64,000 nucleotides of DNA from positions 62,001 through 126,000 of the forward strand of contig KV918859.1 in the NCBI GenBank assembly GCA_002049455.2. The letters run 5' to 3'. A program made the translations under genes and the position numbers. The notes under the pieces are model-generated. The model was given only the letters and a program-made list of their open reading frames with translations. It was not told the DNA's origin and did no database searches. The DNA comes from Porphyra umbilicalis. Its lineage: Eukaryota > Rhodophyta > Bangiophyceae > Bangiales > Bangiaceae. Shown in pieces: positions 21,204-30,987 of the stretch; the first letter of the stretch is position 1, and every line of letters starts with the position of its first letter.

Positions 21204-21275
21204 GAACGGGAGTCGCTCCCGTTCACCTTCCAGTTCGGGGGCGTTGCCCCGAAAAGGAGTTTCTCCCGTTCTAGG
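21204..21275. repeat. Hairpin cluster A: GAACGGGAG-TCG-CTCCCGTTC
   Basis: A perfect 9-bp stem with a 3-base loop at 21204-21224. It is followed by a second hairpin TTCGGGG-GCGTT-CCCCGAA-like at about 21233-21253 and a half-site TTTCTCCCGTTCTAGG at 21260-21275. Confidence 0.75.
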
Positions 21276-21934
21276 CGAGTTCGGGGTAGCCGAGGTCCCG
21301 GTCTATATCATCAACTTACGTTTTCGCGTAGGAAGCGTGTCAAATCTACCAGTTCTGGACCAGAAGTATCGATGGATCTTCAAGTACACCTCGAGCGCTG
21401 AGGTGCGACGTCTCCTTGGACCCTCGATCATTCGACGTTGCTGCGCGGCGGTTCCGACCCGTGGAGCGACGGCGTGGACATGAGTAGGGTGTATCGTGAA
21501 GCACACACTGTTGCTCACAGATGTATTGACTACAGATTGAACGGTTTTTTGGGATGCTCGTAGCCCTGAACCCTTCGGCAGGGAAGGTACGGCTTTTGGT
21601 GTGGCGATGGGCTGTCGCGCCTGCTCAGACCAAGTCCGTGGCCGACGCAATCAGAACGCACGAAGAAGATGAGTCGCACCTGTGGTCGCGACGCCGGCGA
21701 GTCGGAGAAATTGCAATCTCAACCGAGCTGTAATTGTATGTACTGATCTATGTAGATGAAACTCTAAGCCCCAGGTGATAAGATCCAGTTGCAGACCTCG
21801 CAGAAGCAAGGCGATGTCAATCCTACACGACCAAGCCATGCTATTGGTCTGCATTAGCTGAGATCTGTCAACATACCATCGGGACCGTCTCACGACTGCA
21901 AGCGTTACGGTCAGAGCCTGGCATCAATTGTCCA
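21276..21934. other. Spacer between the two hairpin clusters, no gene
   Basis: About 660 bases of ordinary composition with only short frames. Because related hairpins lie on both sides, this could be the interior of a small non-autonomous element, but no matching outer ends or duplication were found. Confidence 0.35.
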
Positions 21935-22042
21935 GAACGGGAGCTTCTCCCGTTCTTCCTTCCGTTCGCGAACAGGAGGGAGAACGGGAGTCGCTCCCGT
22001 TCGACCGGCCTCCGAACGGGACCCCCACTCGGCCTCCCGTTC
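21935..22042. repeat. Hairpin cluster B: three GAACGGGAG/CTCCCGTTC palindromes
   Basis: GAACGGGAG-CTT-CTCCCGTTC at 21935-21955, TTCGCGAAC at about 21965-21973, GAACGGGAG-TCG-CTCCCGTTC at 21982-22002 (identical to cluster A), and a longer-looped copy at 22014-22042. The repeated use of the same stem is not expected by chance. Confidence 0.8.
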
Positions 22043-22059
22043 TAGATGCAGTCTTTGTG

Positions 22060-22800
22060 ACGAGCCGGCGGCCGCGCGCCAGGCCGGGGGGCGGCCGGGC
22101 GGTGGGCGGCCCCGCCGACGGGTGCGCGGGCAGCGTCGGGGATGCGGGCCCCCCACCCGACCGAGGGGGCGCCGTCCGCAGCAGGCGCCGCCGCCGGGCG
22201 GGCGGCCCCTTCCCCCGCCCCCCGAGACCGACCCCGTGGCTCACCCGTCCCCCCCGGCGCCGCGGCGGGGGCGGCCGCCGCCCCCAGTGCCGCCTCGGCA
22301 CCGGCAGCGGGACCGTGGCGCCCCCGTTCCCGCCCGCACCCGCCGCCCCACGCGCGACCGGGGGTGGCCGGCGCCCCCCCCGCCGTGCCCCCGCCGGGCG
22401 TCCCCCCCCAACCAATCCCGCGCGGCACGGCCCAACGCCGCGCGCGCGCCCCCCCGGCCTTTGCTGCACGCCAACCGGCGCCCCGGCCGGGGGGTCTGGC
22501 GTCGTCTGCCGGCCCCCCCCGGCGGGCGCCGAGGTGTCGGACCAGGGGGCCGATGGGCGCCCCCCCCCCGCGATGCGTCGCCCCCGCCCCCCCCCCCCCG
22601 CCCCGTCCCCACAGCCGCTTGTCCCTTTCCCCCAGTGCCACCCCGCCCCCCCCCCGTGGTTTCCCTCCCACCGGCCGCCGCCGCCGAGGGATGGGCCCCA
22701 CCCCCAGCCGACGCGGGCCCCGGGGCGATCAAGGCGACGGCATTGGCGGGGGCGGGGGGGCGGGGGGTCGGCTCGCACGGCGAGCGGCGCTGCCGGCGGG
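22060..22800. repeat. C-rich low-complexity tract
   Basis: About 740 bases with long C runs and strong strand asymmetry (CCCCCCC tracts near 22380, 22405, 22560 and 22590). Open frames exist in all phases on both strands and are Pro/Arg- or Gly-rich. I see no domain or splice evidence and treat it as non-coding. Confidence 0.5.
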
Positions 22801-23280
22801 TGCCCGCCATAGGGCCTCGCCATGGCAGGCACCCTCGCGGCGGCGTCTCGCCATTAGGCTGGTTCAACAACGGTTGAAGCCCTGTTTGGAGGGGGTCGCT
22901 CGACCACTTCAGGGGGTGCCCAAGGGTTCCTAAATACGAACAGAATTGGATTTAGGATCACGCGTACGGCTATGCAGTCCGCACTTGAATTCGAGAAGAT
23001 GCAAATGAGGGCACGGTCAGTGGAAGTCGTGGATCTCCGAGGCCGCCCTCCGATTTTCTACGGCAGGAAGGACAATCACACTGGTTGCGCAAGCGTTCCT
23101 TGCATGGCCACACGGCAGCCCTCCATTATGGAAACCGTGGCCTGCATCGATCCGCTCTGCCGCCCACACGGTTCGGACACACAGGGGCGGCGGATCGCAA
23201 CTGCGCCAGCCCCACCACCCACCACGGGTTGCCGGTGCGCCCCGCAGCCGTCCCGAATGCCGGCGCGCGCCACACCCCCC
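22801..23280. other. Intergenic, nothing recognised
   Basis: Mixed composition leading into the 102-bp tandem repeat. TTCAGGGGGT at 22911 resembles the reverse complement of ACCCCCCTGAAA near 27930; this is too weak to define the ends of the Harbinger element. Confidence 0.35.
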
Positions 23281-23284
23281 ACAG

Positions 23285-23690
23285 CTGCCGCACGGACGGG
23301 TTTCGGGTCGCCACCGCGCCCCGCGCACCTCCCAGCTGCCACATGCGCGGATCGCGGGTCGTAAGCGCGCCCCGCACCCCTCACAACCGCCGCACGGACG
23401 GGTTTCGGGACACCACCGCGCCCCATGCGCCTCCCAGCCGCCACACGCGCGGATCGCGGGTCGTAAGCGCGCCCCGCACCCCTCACAACCGCCGCACGGG
23501 CGGGTTTCGGGTCGCCACTGCGCCCGCGCACCTCACAGCCGCCACACGCGCGGATCGCGGGTCGTCAGCGCGCCCCGCACCCCCCACGGACGCCGCACGG
23601 GCGGGTTTCGGGTCGCCACCGCGCCCCGCCCCCCCCACAGCCGCCGTACGGATGCGTTTCGAGTCGCCTGTGCGACCACCTGCACCCTCA
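23285..23690. repeat. 102-bp tandem repeat (minisatellite)
   Basis: CGCACGGACGGGTTTCGGG-type starts recur at about 23291, 23393, 23495 and 23596 (period 101-102), with a partial fifth copy near 23645. Each unit also contains CGCGGATCGCGGGTCGT and CGCGCCCCGCACCCC. Since 102 is a multiple of three, 34-residue repeats appear in open frames on both strands. Those frames have no start context or domain and are treated as by-products. Confidence 0.75.
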
Positions 23691-24152
23691 CGGCCGTCAC
23701 AGGCACCCATGACGGTGCGCGGCTGATCTACTCTCCCTCCAGCGGACGTGCGCAGCGCGCATGTTGTCTCGCTCGACCCGGTTGTACGAGCACACGCAGC
23801 TTTGTTTTCTCTTTGTACCTGTGGCCCGGTGGTGTGTCGGTGCCTGCGCTCGTCGGCGGTAGCATCAAGCGCAGCGGTGTACCGGCGCGTCTATAGATCC
23901 ACGAGCAATTTTTTATGCACGAGCCTGGCTGGTGTTCCACTCGTTGCCCACCTCTTGCACCGTATCTTGCCTTTCACACCACTTTGTTTCCCCGCCCACC
24001 CTGGCTCTCGCCGAGTTTCCCCGCCCCTCATTTTTGTACTGGTGCTCTTATTGCGACGCCGGCTTCCCCCCCTCTCCTCTTTCCGGCGGTATCACACCGC
24101 CGCCCCCAAGGCGTGCACTATCACAGCACTGCTGCCCCCCCCTCCACCCCGG

Positions 24153-24351
24153 TGCATCGCCAACACCTATTGCTTGAGATTCTTCCTCGTCCCCCGTGCG
24201 TGCCGTTGTCTCCCACTCTGGTTGAGCGCTTGCGTTGGCCGTGCCAAGGCCTGGTGCATCGAGAACACCTATTGCTTGAGAATCTTCATCGTCCCCCGTG
24301 CGTGCCATTGTCTCCCACGGTGGTTGCACGCTCCCGCTGGCCGTGCCAAGG
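24153..24351 (+). repeat. 99-bp tandem duplication upstream of the Harbinger partner gene
   Basis: TGCATCGCCAACACCTATTGC at about 24153 and TGCATCGAGAACACCTATTGC at about 24252 start two similar 99-bp units, each ending GGCCGTGCCAAGGCCT. They lie 100-290 bases before the ATG, so a regulatory or 5' leader duplication is possible. Confidence 0.65.
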
Positions 24352-24440
24352 CCTACGAGGGGTGTCGCGCGCTGAGAGAGAGTGTGGCCTACGGTGGTCG
24401 GGGGGCGTTGGTGGTGAAGTGGTGCGTGGTGTCGTACGCA

Positions 24441-26276
24441 ATGATGGCCGCGGCGGCGGCGGCAGCGGCGGCGGCGGCGGCGGCAGTGGGGGGCGGGGTT
24501 GGTGGCACCACCACCACCGACGTTGGTGGTGGTGCACCCGCGCCAACAGCCGCTTCGTCGGCTGTCGCTGCAAGGCTCTCCCCCCGCTTCCGTGGCGGTG
24601 ATATCGCCGACCACAACGATCCCCCTGGTCATGTATTTGCAGACACGCGAGCGCAAGATGCCGACGATGCACGCCATCACGACAGCGACGGGGACGCCCA
24701 CGTGGCGCGTTGCTCCCCCACGATCAACGACCTCGCCTCACAAATTGAGGACGACGTGTTGCACGAGAATGTGGCGGGGTCTCGGGCCACGGCACCTCAA
24801 GATGACGAGCGCTCTCCACGTGTCCCAGCCCGCCGTGGGCGCGGCGGACCGTCGAAGGGCGTGTCTCGAGGCGGCGTTGCCCGCCGCGCCGGTGGTGTTC
24901 CCAACAGCGGCAGCGGCCGCGGACGTGGCCGCAGTGGTGGTGGACGGGGACGAGGCCAGGGCGGCCGGGGCCGTGGTCGAGTTGGTGCTGGGCGCGGCCG
25001 CAGTCGTGCGCAACGCGGCGCCAATGACGAAGCCGGCGACGGTGCCTCAGTTCGTGGGGTCATGGTGACCATGGACGAGCGGCTGTTTGTCGTCTCCAAG
25101 TGGGCAGATGAGGTCGCTTTTCGCGTTGCGTCCCACGGGTCATCATCTAGAAGCCTCCAACTACATTTGTCCAACATTATGGGCGACTTGCTTAAGGCGG
25201 ACATGGACGGTCAAGACGCGGCGGCCACCGCCGTGTCCGCGGCGGCGGCGACGCTGGGATCGTCGGCGGTAGGACGTGCCGCCGGTACGTCGGGGTCAGA
25301 AGCTGGAGGGACGGCGGAGTCAGCGGCGGCAGACGCCGGGCACGCTGAGTCGGGGTCTGCGGCGGGTGGCCTCGAGGCCTCACGCAGCGACGCGGCCGAG
25401 CCGCCCATGACGCTGGCCTCCATTGGCCGGGATTCGCTGGCGCTTTGCCGCGTAGTCAGGGCTGCACAAGACCTTCACACCGCGGCCAAGTCGGTGCGGG
25501 GCCTGACGGGGACGACGGGGGAGCAGGAGGCGGCCGCCGTGCGTCAAATTGTTCTGAAAAAGGCTCGAGATTGGCATGGCTCGGTCCAAGATGTCGACGA
25601 GATTCTCCAACTCGCTGACAACACGATGCGGTACGTCGGTACCCCCCGTCGGTCGGGCATCCGCGTCAGCGGTGCCCTACCTCCCCTGCCACCAGCATCA
25701 TCCGGGAGGGCGCCCGCGGCAGACGAAGACGCGGGCGGCAGCATGTTTGAGGACACGTCGGACGTGTGTGAGAACCACGAGGACGCCGGAGCGGACGAGG
25801 AGGACTTGATGGAGGGGGACGTGGGCCTGGATGAGGAGGCCCCGGTGGGGGCGCCTTCTTTCGGCACTGGTTCGGCGTCCAGGCATTGTGTGGGGGCGCG
25901 CAGGGCTCTGGGGGGGACCACATCTCTTGGGGGAGGCACCATGGAGTTGCCAGACGGGGGACGGCGGGCAGCGGCGGCCGCTCTGCTGCAGCCACCGCTT
26001 GCTGTTGCCCCTGGGGGCGCGAGTGGGCGGTCTGGCCGTGACGGTCAGCCCGCAGCAGCGGCCACCCAGGCGGACAAGGCCATGGGGGATGTGTTGGCGG
26101 CGATCACGGCCAACATGATCGAGAGCAGTCGACGCGCCGACCGCGAGCTGTGCGCCAAGTCGGACGAAAGGCATACTGCGCGTGTGGCCAACCTGACGAA
26201 GCTCATCCTGGCCGAGCCGGATAACCAGATGTTCAAAGACATGCTGGCTGCCGAGATGGCAGCCCATCGGCAGTGA
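24441..26276 (+). CDS. Partner protein of a PIF/Harbinger-type element, unknown function
   Basis: An intronless frame of about 611 residues from the MMAAAAAA start (poly-Ala from a GCG/GGC run). An upstream in-frame extension exists, but its codon use is unlike a protein and it includes the 99-bp duplication, so I chose this ATG. The order is poly-Ala, acidic/His-rich linker, an Arg/Gly repeat block (RGRGRSGGGRGRGQGG, about residues 165-200), a more ordered segment (MDERLFVVSKWADEVAFRV to NIMGDLLKADMD, about 215-255), a second one (DSLALCRVVRAAQDLHTAAKSV, LKKARDWHGSVQDVDEILQLADN), an acidic patch and a helical C-terminus (MIESSRRADRELCAKSDER onward). Harbinger elements usually encode a Myb/SANT protein beside the transposase; I do not see the Myb tryptophan pattern. 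It converges on the transposase with only 67 bases between stops, which supports a two-gene element. Confidence 0.6.
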   Translation: MMAAAAAAAAAAAAAVGGGVGGTTTTDVGGGAPAPTAASSAVAARLSPRFRGGDIADHNDPPGHVFADTRAQDADDARHHDSDGDAHVARCSPTINDLASQIEDDVLHENVAGSRATAPQDDERSPRVPARRGRGGPSKGVSRGGVARRAGGVPNSGSGRGRGRSGGGRGRGQGGRGRGRVGAGRGRSRAQRGANDEAGDGASVRGVMVTMDERLFVVSKWADEVAFRVASHGSSSRSLQLHLSNIMGDLLKADMDGQDAAATAVSAAAATLGSSAVGRAAGTSGSEAGGTAESAAADAGHAESGSAAGGLEASRSDAAEPPMTLASIGRDSLALCRVVRAAQDLHTAAKSVRGLTGTTGEQEAAAVRQIVLKKARDWHGSVQDVDEILQLADNTMRYVGTPRRSGIRVSGALPPLPPASSGRAPAADEDAGGSMFEDTSDVCENHEDAGADEEDLMEGDVGLDEEAPVGAPSFGTGSASRHCVGARRALGGTTSLGGGTMELPDGGRRAAAAALLQPPLAVAPGGASGRSGRDGQPAAAATQADKAMGDVLAAITANMIESSRRADRELCAKSDERHTARVANLTKLILAEPDNQMFKDMLAAEMAAHRQ

Positions 26277-26343
26277 CATTTTATTATTATTTTTTAAGTA
26301 ATATGCTGGTGCGGAAAAAAAAAAAAACATCCAATCGAACACA
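26277..26343. terminator. Shared AT-rich 3' region of two convergent genes
   Basis: TTTTATTATTATTTTTTAAG and a run of 13 A lie between the two stop codons, in contrast with GC-rich surroundings. They probably serve as polyadenylation and termination sequence for both genes. Confidence 0.45.
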
Positions 26344-27606
26344 TCACCAGTGGTAGCGACCGTGGGCAATCATGTACTGCAACACTTGCTGCTGCACGCG
26401 GCTTCTCGCGGCACTTGCCGCCGCGGGGAGAGGCACCGCGGATCCGGGCGCCGCGTTGGCCACGTCGGCCGCGTCCACGGCCACTTCAGGGGACGTGTCG
26501 CCAAGCCGAATGCAAACGTTGTGGAGCGTGGCGCAAACCGCCACCCACTCCATTAGTCTGGTAAAATCAGCATCCGACGCCACTGGTGCCCGTAGCTCCT
26601 TGAGACTGGCAAAGCGCCCCTTGAGTACACCAATGACCTTCTCGGCCGAAATGCGGCGCCGTGCATGCTGGTAGTTGTAGTTGCGGTTGGCACGGATATA
26701 GGCCGCTGGCCCCTTGTGAGGTAGAAGCACGCGAACAGAACCCAGCATACCCTTGTCACCCAAAAGGTATTGGCCAGGGGAGAAGTACCGCTCTGGGTAA
26801 ATATGCCATGGGGCAGCTGCTTGCACCACCGTGTCAGGCACCGCGCCCGTAAAGCCTTGGACCACGCTCGTGATCCGTAGGTCCCAATCACAGGAAATCA
26901 GTACATTCACGCTGTAGCGCTTGTGCCTGTCGAAAAAACACCACGGGTCAACGCTAGGGGCGTACGCAAAAGGAATGGTAGTGCCATCAACCGCCCCAAT
27001 GCACCCCCTAAACCCATACCTCTCCTCGGACTGCCGCGCATGCGCTTGGCGCTCGGCAGCAGTAGGCCAACGGACTTCGTCGGCCTCCCAACGCAAAATG
27101 GCCGACAAAACCCGCTTGGTCGCATTGACTACAGTTCCTGGGGAAACCCCGAAGCGCTGAGCCACGACTATAACAGACGCCGCGTTGCCATAGTGGCCGA
27201 ACCGAAACAGAGCAATTGCGAGCTGTATACGGACGGATAGTTGCGGCCGTCCGGACGGCGGATAAAAAATATCAGACGCCGTCAAGTCCAAACGAGACAC
27301 AAGGTACTCAAACGTGCTCGCCTCTACACGCAGATGCGCGCGAAAGTACAAGGGTGGCAGTGCGTGCAGCACCCTATCTCTCCAGTCCCCAGACTTGGGA
27401 ATGCGATTGCGACGGGAGAGCATGTACCGAGTCGCCAGCAGGTGAGTGAGGCGCTGGTGTGTGCGCGCCGCAACCAACAGCATCCCCAACTCAGCAAAGA
27501 CACACCGCGGTGAAACTGTGCCCGAATGCTGCAACGCGACGACAAAGGTCGCCCGCTTCAGCAGCGCCCGGAGGCGACAAATCTCCTCTCGGCGTGCAGA
27601 CACCAT
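26344..27606 (-). CDS. PIF/Harbinger-type DDE transposase (DDE_Tnp_4, HARBI1-like)
   Basis: A 420-residue intronless frame from the ATG at 27606; an in-frame GTG at 27660 would add 18 residues. It catalyses cut-and-paste transposition, usually at 3-bp T-A-rich targets. A helix-turn-helix-like N-terminal region (LSVRIQLAIALFRFGHYGNA, RFGVSPGTVVNATKRVL) precedes the catalytic domain: first Asp in CIGAVDGTTIPF, second Asp in YLLGDKGMLG, and Glu in ISAEKVIGVLKGRFASL after a YNYQHARRR stretch. Spacing and flanking residues match HARBI1-type enzymes. The frame is intact, so this copy may still be functional. Element ends were not identified with confidence. Confidence 0.85.
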   Translation of the reverse strand: MVSARREEICRLRALLKRATFVVALQHSGTVSPRCVFAELGMLLVAARTHQRLTHLLATRYMLSRRNRIPKSGDWRDRVLHALPPLYFRAHLRVEASTFEYLVSRLDLTASDIFYPPSGRPQLSVRIQLAIALFRFGHYGNAASVIVVAQRFGVSPGTVVNATKRVLSAILRWEADEVRWPTAAERQAHARQSEERYGFRGCIGAVDGTTIPFAYAPSVDPWCFFDRHKRYSVNVLISCDWDLRITSVVQGFTGAVPDTVVQAAAPWHIYPERYFSPGQYLLGDKGMLGSVRVLLPHKGPAAYIRANRNYNYQHARRRISAEKVIGVLKGRFASLKELRAPVASDADFTRLMEWVAVCATLHNVCIRLGDTSPEVAVDAADVANAAPGSAVPLPAAASAARSRVQQQVLQYMIAHGRYHW

Positions 27607-28635
27607 TCTCGATAGAGCACGGACACACACGCCCGGCGCGTGGAGCAACGAGAAGGTCACAACAGCGACACACTAGAAGCTGTGCAAGAAGCACGCTCGC
27701 GTCGTGCGCGGCGCGTGACGACGAAGACACAACGCAAGGTGCGCGATAGGACACAGACGGGGTGTCCCTGTTGACACGGGCGGCGGCGCCGTGGTGGTTG
27801 TTGAGGTGCGGTTGTCTCGTGAGCAGAGCTACTCGTGCTCACCCCCGCTTTGGCGCAGGCAGTCGGTCACCGCACGCTGAACCCCCGTATCGCACCGACC
27901 TTATTGAACGCTCCCCTGTGGCGAGCACGACCCCCCTGAAACCGGTCACGTTTTGGTTCCTGGTTGGCACAAGACAGTCGGATCTTTTGCAGCAGCATGA
28001 CGTCAAATATAGAGTTGTTACAACTATGCGACAATAAGTGTCAAGTAGTTAAGGTTGCGAGATAGCCCCCCTCGAAAGCAATACGTGTGCCCTCGGAACG
28101 TCCCCCCTAGCGTCGTGCCCGTTTCGACGTCTATTGAACCGTCCTATTGCTCCCACCAGCAGGGGCGCAGATGGGGACACGCCCGCCGACGCGCAAGGCG
28201 CGCCCAGCCGGCGTGACACTCTCGCGCCGCCCCGCGCCTGAAAAAAAACAAACAAAATGAGCATTCTTTCGAGCACAGGGGGGGGGAGCAGGTTGGGCCG
28301 TGGCGGTTCGTGGCGGCCTCCGTGCAACTGACTGCTGCGAGAGGTCGGGGACAAGCTGTCAGGACCTCATAGCTCCAGACCGGCCGTCCGAGTGCCCGGT
28401 CGTGCAGTGGCTTCAGTACCCCAAACTTGATCAGCCACTCCATATGTGGCACACGTGTGGGGAACGAGACGGCAGAGACTTGGCCGCGCTGAGCGCGTGG
28501 ACTTGAGAGCTTTGGGTGGCTCCCATGCACCTCATACCGTGGCAAGAGAGAAAAGAGGGGCGGAGCAGCGCCCACGTCCGCCGCACAAAGTACGCGCACA
28601 AGAACAAAACCACCATGGATGCCACCCCCCCACGC
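27607..28635. other. Intergenic, right arm of the Harbinger element and beyond
   Basis: No gene supported. This would contain the promoter of the transposase (minus strand) and the right element end. ACCCCCCTGAAACCGG near 27930 is a weak candidate partner of TTCAGGGGGT at 22911. An A-rich AAAAAAAACAAACAAAATG tract lies at 28240-28258. Confidence 0.35.
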
Positions 28636-29183
28636 CTACGTGTCCCCCAGAATGGCTGCCGCCGCCCCCGCCGACAGCGTGTGGCCCCCCCCATTGCACC
28701 GCCACCCCCCCCCTCCCGGTACCACACAAAGCCAGCCGGGCAGGGCCGCAGGGATTGCAGCTTGGCTTGGCGCGCCGCCTCTGCCGCCACCTCCTGCGCG
28801 TGCTCCGCCTCGGCGAGGCGCGCCAGCTCTACCAGAGGCGCCTCCTCTTGCTGCACCGCCGCTGCAAAGGCCGCCCGCACACCTGGCACTTGCGAGCGCA
28901 ACAGGTGGTCGACGCGCTCGCTGTCGGCCACGCCCGTCTCGGCGCGCACGAACGCCAGGAAGCGGGGGGGGAAGGGCGCGCCGCCGGCGATGCGGCCAAA
29001 GAGGGCAACGAGGTCACGGCGGGTCGCCAGCGACGCGTCGTAGCCGAGCGCAACAACCGCCTTTTGCAGCGCGGCGGTCAGCTCCCCATCGGTCGCACCG
29101 TCGACGGCGACCGCGTCGGCCACCGCCTCGGGGGCAACCGTGTCGTTTGCGGTCGCGACCACTGGCGGCGGGGGCGGTGGCAA
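28636..29183 (-). CDS. Small host-like protein with a CPxGFxW-WRCNGG C-terminal motif, frame broken in a G run
   Basis: Not recognised as a named family. The upstream frame runs from about 29183, preceded by in-frame sequence without ATG, so the start or a 5' exon is missing. It gives a helical protein (DGELTAALQKAVVALGY, RRDLVALFGRIAGG, VELARLAEAEHAQEV) that ends in LRPCPAGFVWYREGG. There, at a run of nine C on the plus strand (28705-28713), the sense continues in another frame as WRCNGGGHTLSA and stops at 28636. A Cys-Pro-x-Gly/Trp then Trp-Arg-Cys-x-Gly-Gly pairing across the break is too orderly to be chance. So either the homopolymer length is wrong in the assembly or the gene is freshly broken. 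Confidence 0.45.
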
Positions 29184-29283
29184 GCGGCCATCGGTGGGGC
29201 ACCGTCGCCGGCGTCACTGGCATTTAGGGTTCGCAGTAGCGCCCATAGGTGAGGGGCGCGGGGCGTAATCGCGCCCTAAGAGC

Positions 29284-29416
29284 GTTGTTATGGTCGTTGC
29301 GCCAAAAGCTGGACAGTCCCAGACAGGCGGATCGACGTTTGGGCCAATCAAACGCACAAAAGCGCCTCTTTGACAGGCCTGGACTCTCCACTTTTTGGCG
29401 GAACGACAATAACAAT
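29284..29416. repeat. Foldback repeat with 45-bp imperfect arms
   Basis: 29284-29328 (GTTGTTATGGTCGTTGCGCC, then AAAAGCTGGA) pairs with 29372-29416 (ending TTTGGCGGAACGACAATAAC, then AAT) at roughly 75-80% identity around a 43-base spacer. No target duplication was identified. Probably a small foldback MITE. Confidence 0.6.
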
Positions 29417-30200
29417 GAGATGCTATCGCCATATTCAAGCCACGTTGCACAACGTGTCCCATTAAGCACCTGATGTCCGATGTAACACCACTTTTTAGAC
29501 ATAGAAGCCCATTTTTTGTTCGGGCCATGGAAATCGAACTACCCACTTGATTCTGGGTTGCGCTGACCGAGAATAGCTGTGCGTCTATCGCTTTTCTATT
29601 TCGACTCCGAATAGCTTGTATTATAGGATAGCCGAGGCTATCTCACGGAAGACTCTGACTGGCCCATGCGATGGATCAACGACCCGTGTCACAGCAAATA
29701 GTAGCACGTGGCTGAAACGTGTGCGCCACGTCTGCAAGATTGACTACCAATTCCTTCTGAGCAGAGATGGTCGCTGTTCCGGAACGTCCGCATGCAAAAC
29801 GGGAAATCGCAGCCTTAACTGGGTCCGGTCAAGGCGCTGCCCAAGGTCACTTCTGCGATCTGATTGGTCCAGCACAAGCGCATCTCACACAACGTGACAG
29901 CACCTCCGTTGGGCCAGGGTCCCCAGGGTACCCCCGTGTCAGGGCCCATGCGGGCTGGCTCTCACAGCCTGTGTGCGGCCGGGCCGAGATCCACCCCAGT
30001 GCGGCCCCCCGCTCGACCGCTCCCGGCACCGCCGCCGTCGCCACCGCCGCCGCCGCCGCCGTCACCGCCTCCGCCACGCCGGCCCCGGGCGCCCGCTCGT
30101 CGCCGTCGCGCTGCGGTGCGGCTTTTCGTCTCGGCCTCCGGCTCCCTGATGCCACACCGCCCCCGCTCCCCACTGCCGCATCTCCCCTTCTTTTCCTGTG
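29417..30200. other. Intergenic, becoming C-rich
   Basis: No supported gene. From 29980 on, CCGCCGCC runs open frames on both strands. Confidence 0.35.
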
Positions 30201-30209
30201 CAACCGGAC

Positions 30210-30790
30210 GTCGGGGCCGCGGCCGGCGGCCGCTTCCCCGGCCGGGTGTGGGCGGCGGCACTCTGTTGCTGCGCTGGCGGCTGGCGGCTCCCCTCTCCCC
30301 CGCCTCCTTCTCTCGCCCCTATGTCCATCAAGTTCTTCCGCCAGCTGCCCCCCCCCCCCCCCCCCCGGCACCGGGGCGGCTGCCAACCGTGGCTGCCACG
30401 GGCGGGGGCGGGCGGCGGCGCGCTCCTGCTGGTCTTGCGGCCGGCGGCACCCTGCTACGTCGCCTCCTCCCCTCGTCCCTTCGACCCAACCTGTTTTTCC
30501 TCCCGCTCCCCCGCCCCCCCCCCCGGCACCGGCGCAGCCGCCGGCCGCGGTCGCCCCGGCCGGGAGCGGGTGGTGGCGCACCGCTGCTGGGCTGGCGGCT
30601 GACGGCTGGCGGCTACCCGCTCCCCCGCCGCCTCTGTCGCCCGGCTTTCCTACCCGCAGTTCTTCCCGCTCCCCCACCCCCACTCGCGGCACCGGGGCGC
30701 CCGCCGGCTGCGGCTGCCGCGGGTGGGGGCGTGCGGTGGCGCGCTGCTGCTGCACTGGCGGCTGGCGCTCTCCGCTCCCCCACCACTTTG
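30210..30790. repeat. ~160-bp imperfect tandem repeat, Pro/Ala-coding in all frames
   Basis: GGCACCGGGGCGGCTGCC-like starts recur at about 30368, 30525 and 30690, each followed by GCTGGCGGCTGGCGGCT-like and CTCCCCCGCC-like phrases. A less clear copy lies near 30215. It includes a run of about 20 C (30343-30364). It immediately precedes the KDZ-like gene. Confidence 0.55.
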
Positions 30791-30987
30791 CGCCTGCCCG
30801 TGGGGATCCTCCACCGCTGTGGCGCGGTCACTCCCTTCCTTGAGCGGCCATGGCGTCCCCGCTGGGCTCGTGTGCTACCGGGGTTTCCCGGTCGGGCCCG
30901 TTACCGCCGCGCCAGCAACTTCTCTTCTCAACCTCTGGCTCGCCTGTACGCGTGCGGCCGCCCCCTTCGTTACGCGGTGGGGATCCC

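Noticed and set aside
22042-22933. Pro- and Gly-rich frames on both strands
   Set aside because: Simultaneous open frames in almost every phase in a C-run tract, with no motif or start context.
23285-23700. CRISPR-like array
   Set aside because: The units are contiguous 102-bp repeats without unique spacers, in a eukaryotic context.
22911-27945. Inverted ends of the Harbinger element (TTCAGGGGGT and ACCCCCCTGAA)
   Set aside because: Only about ten bases match, in G/C-run context, and no 3-bp duplication supports it.
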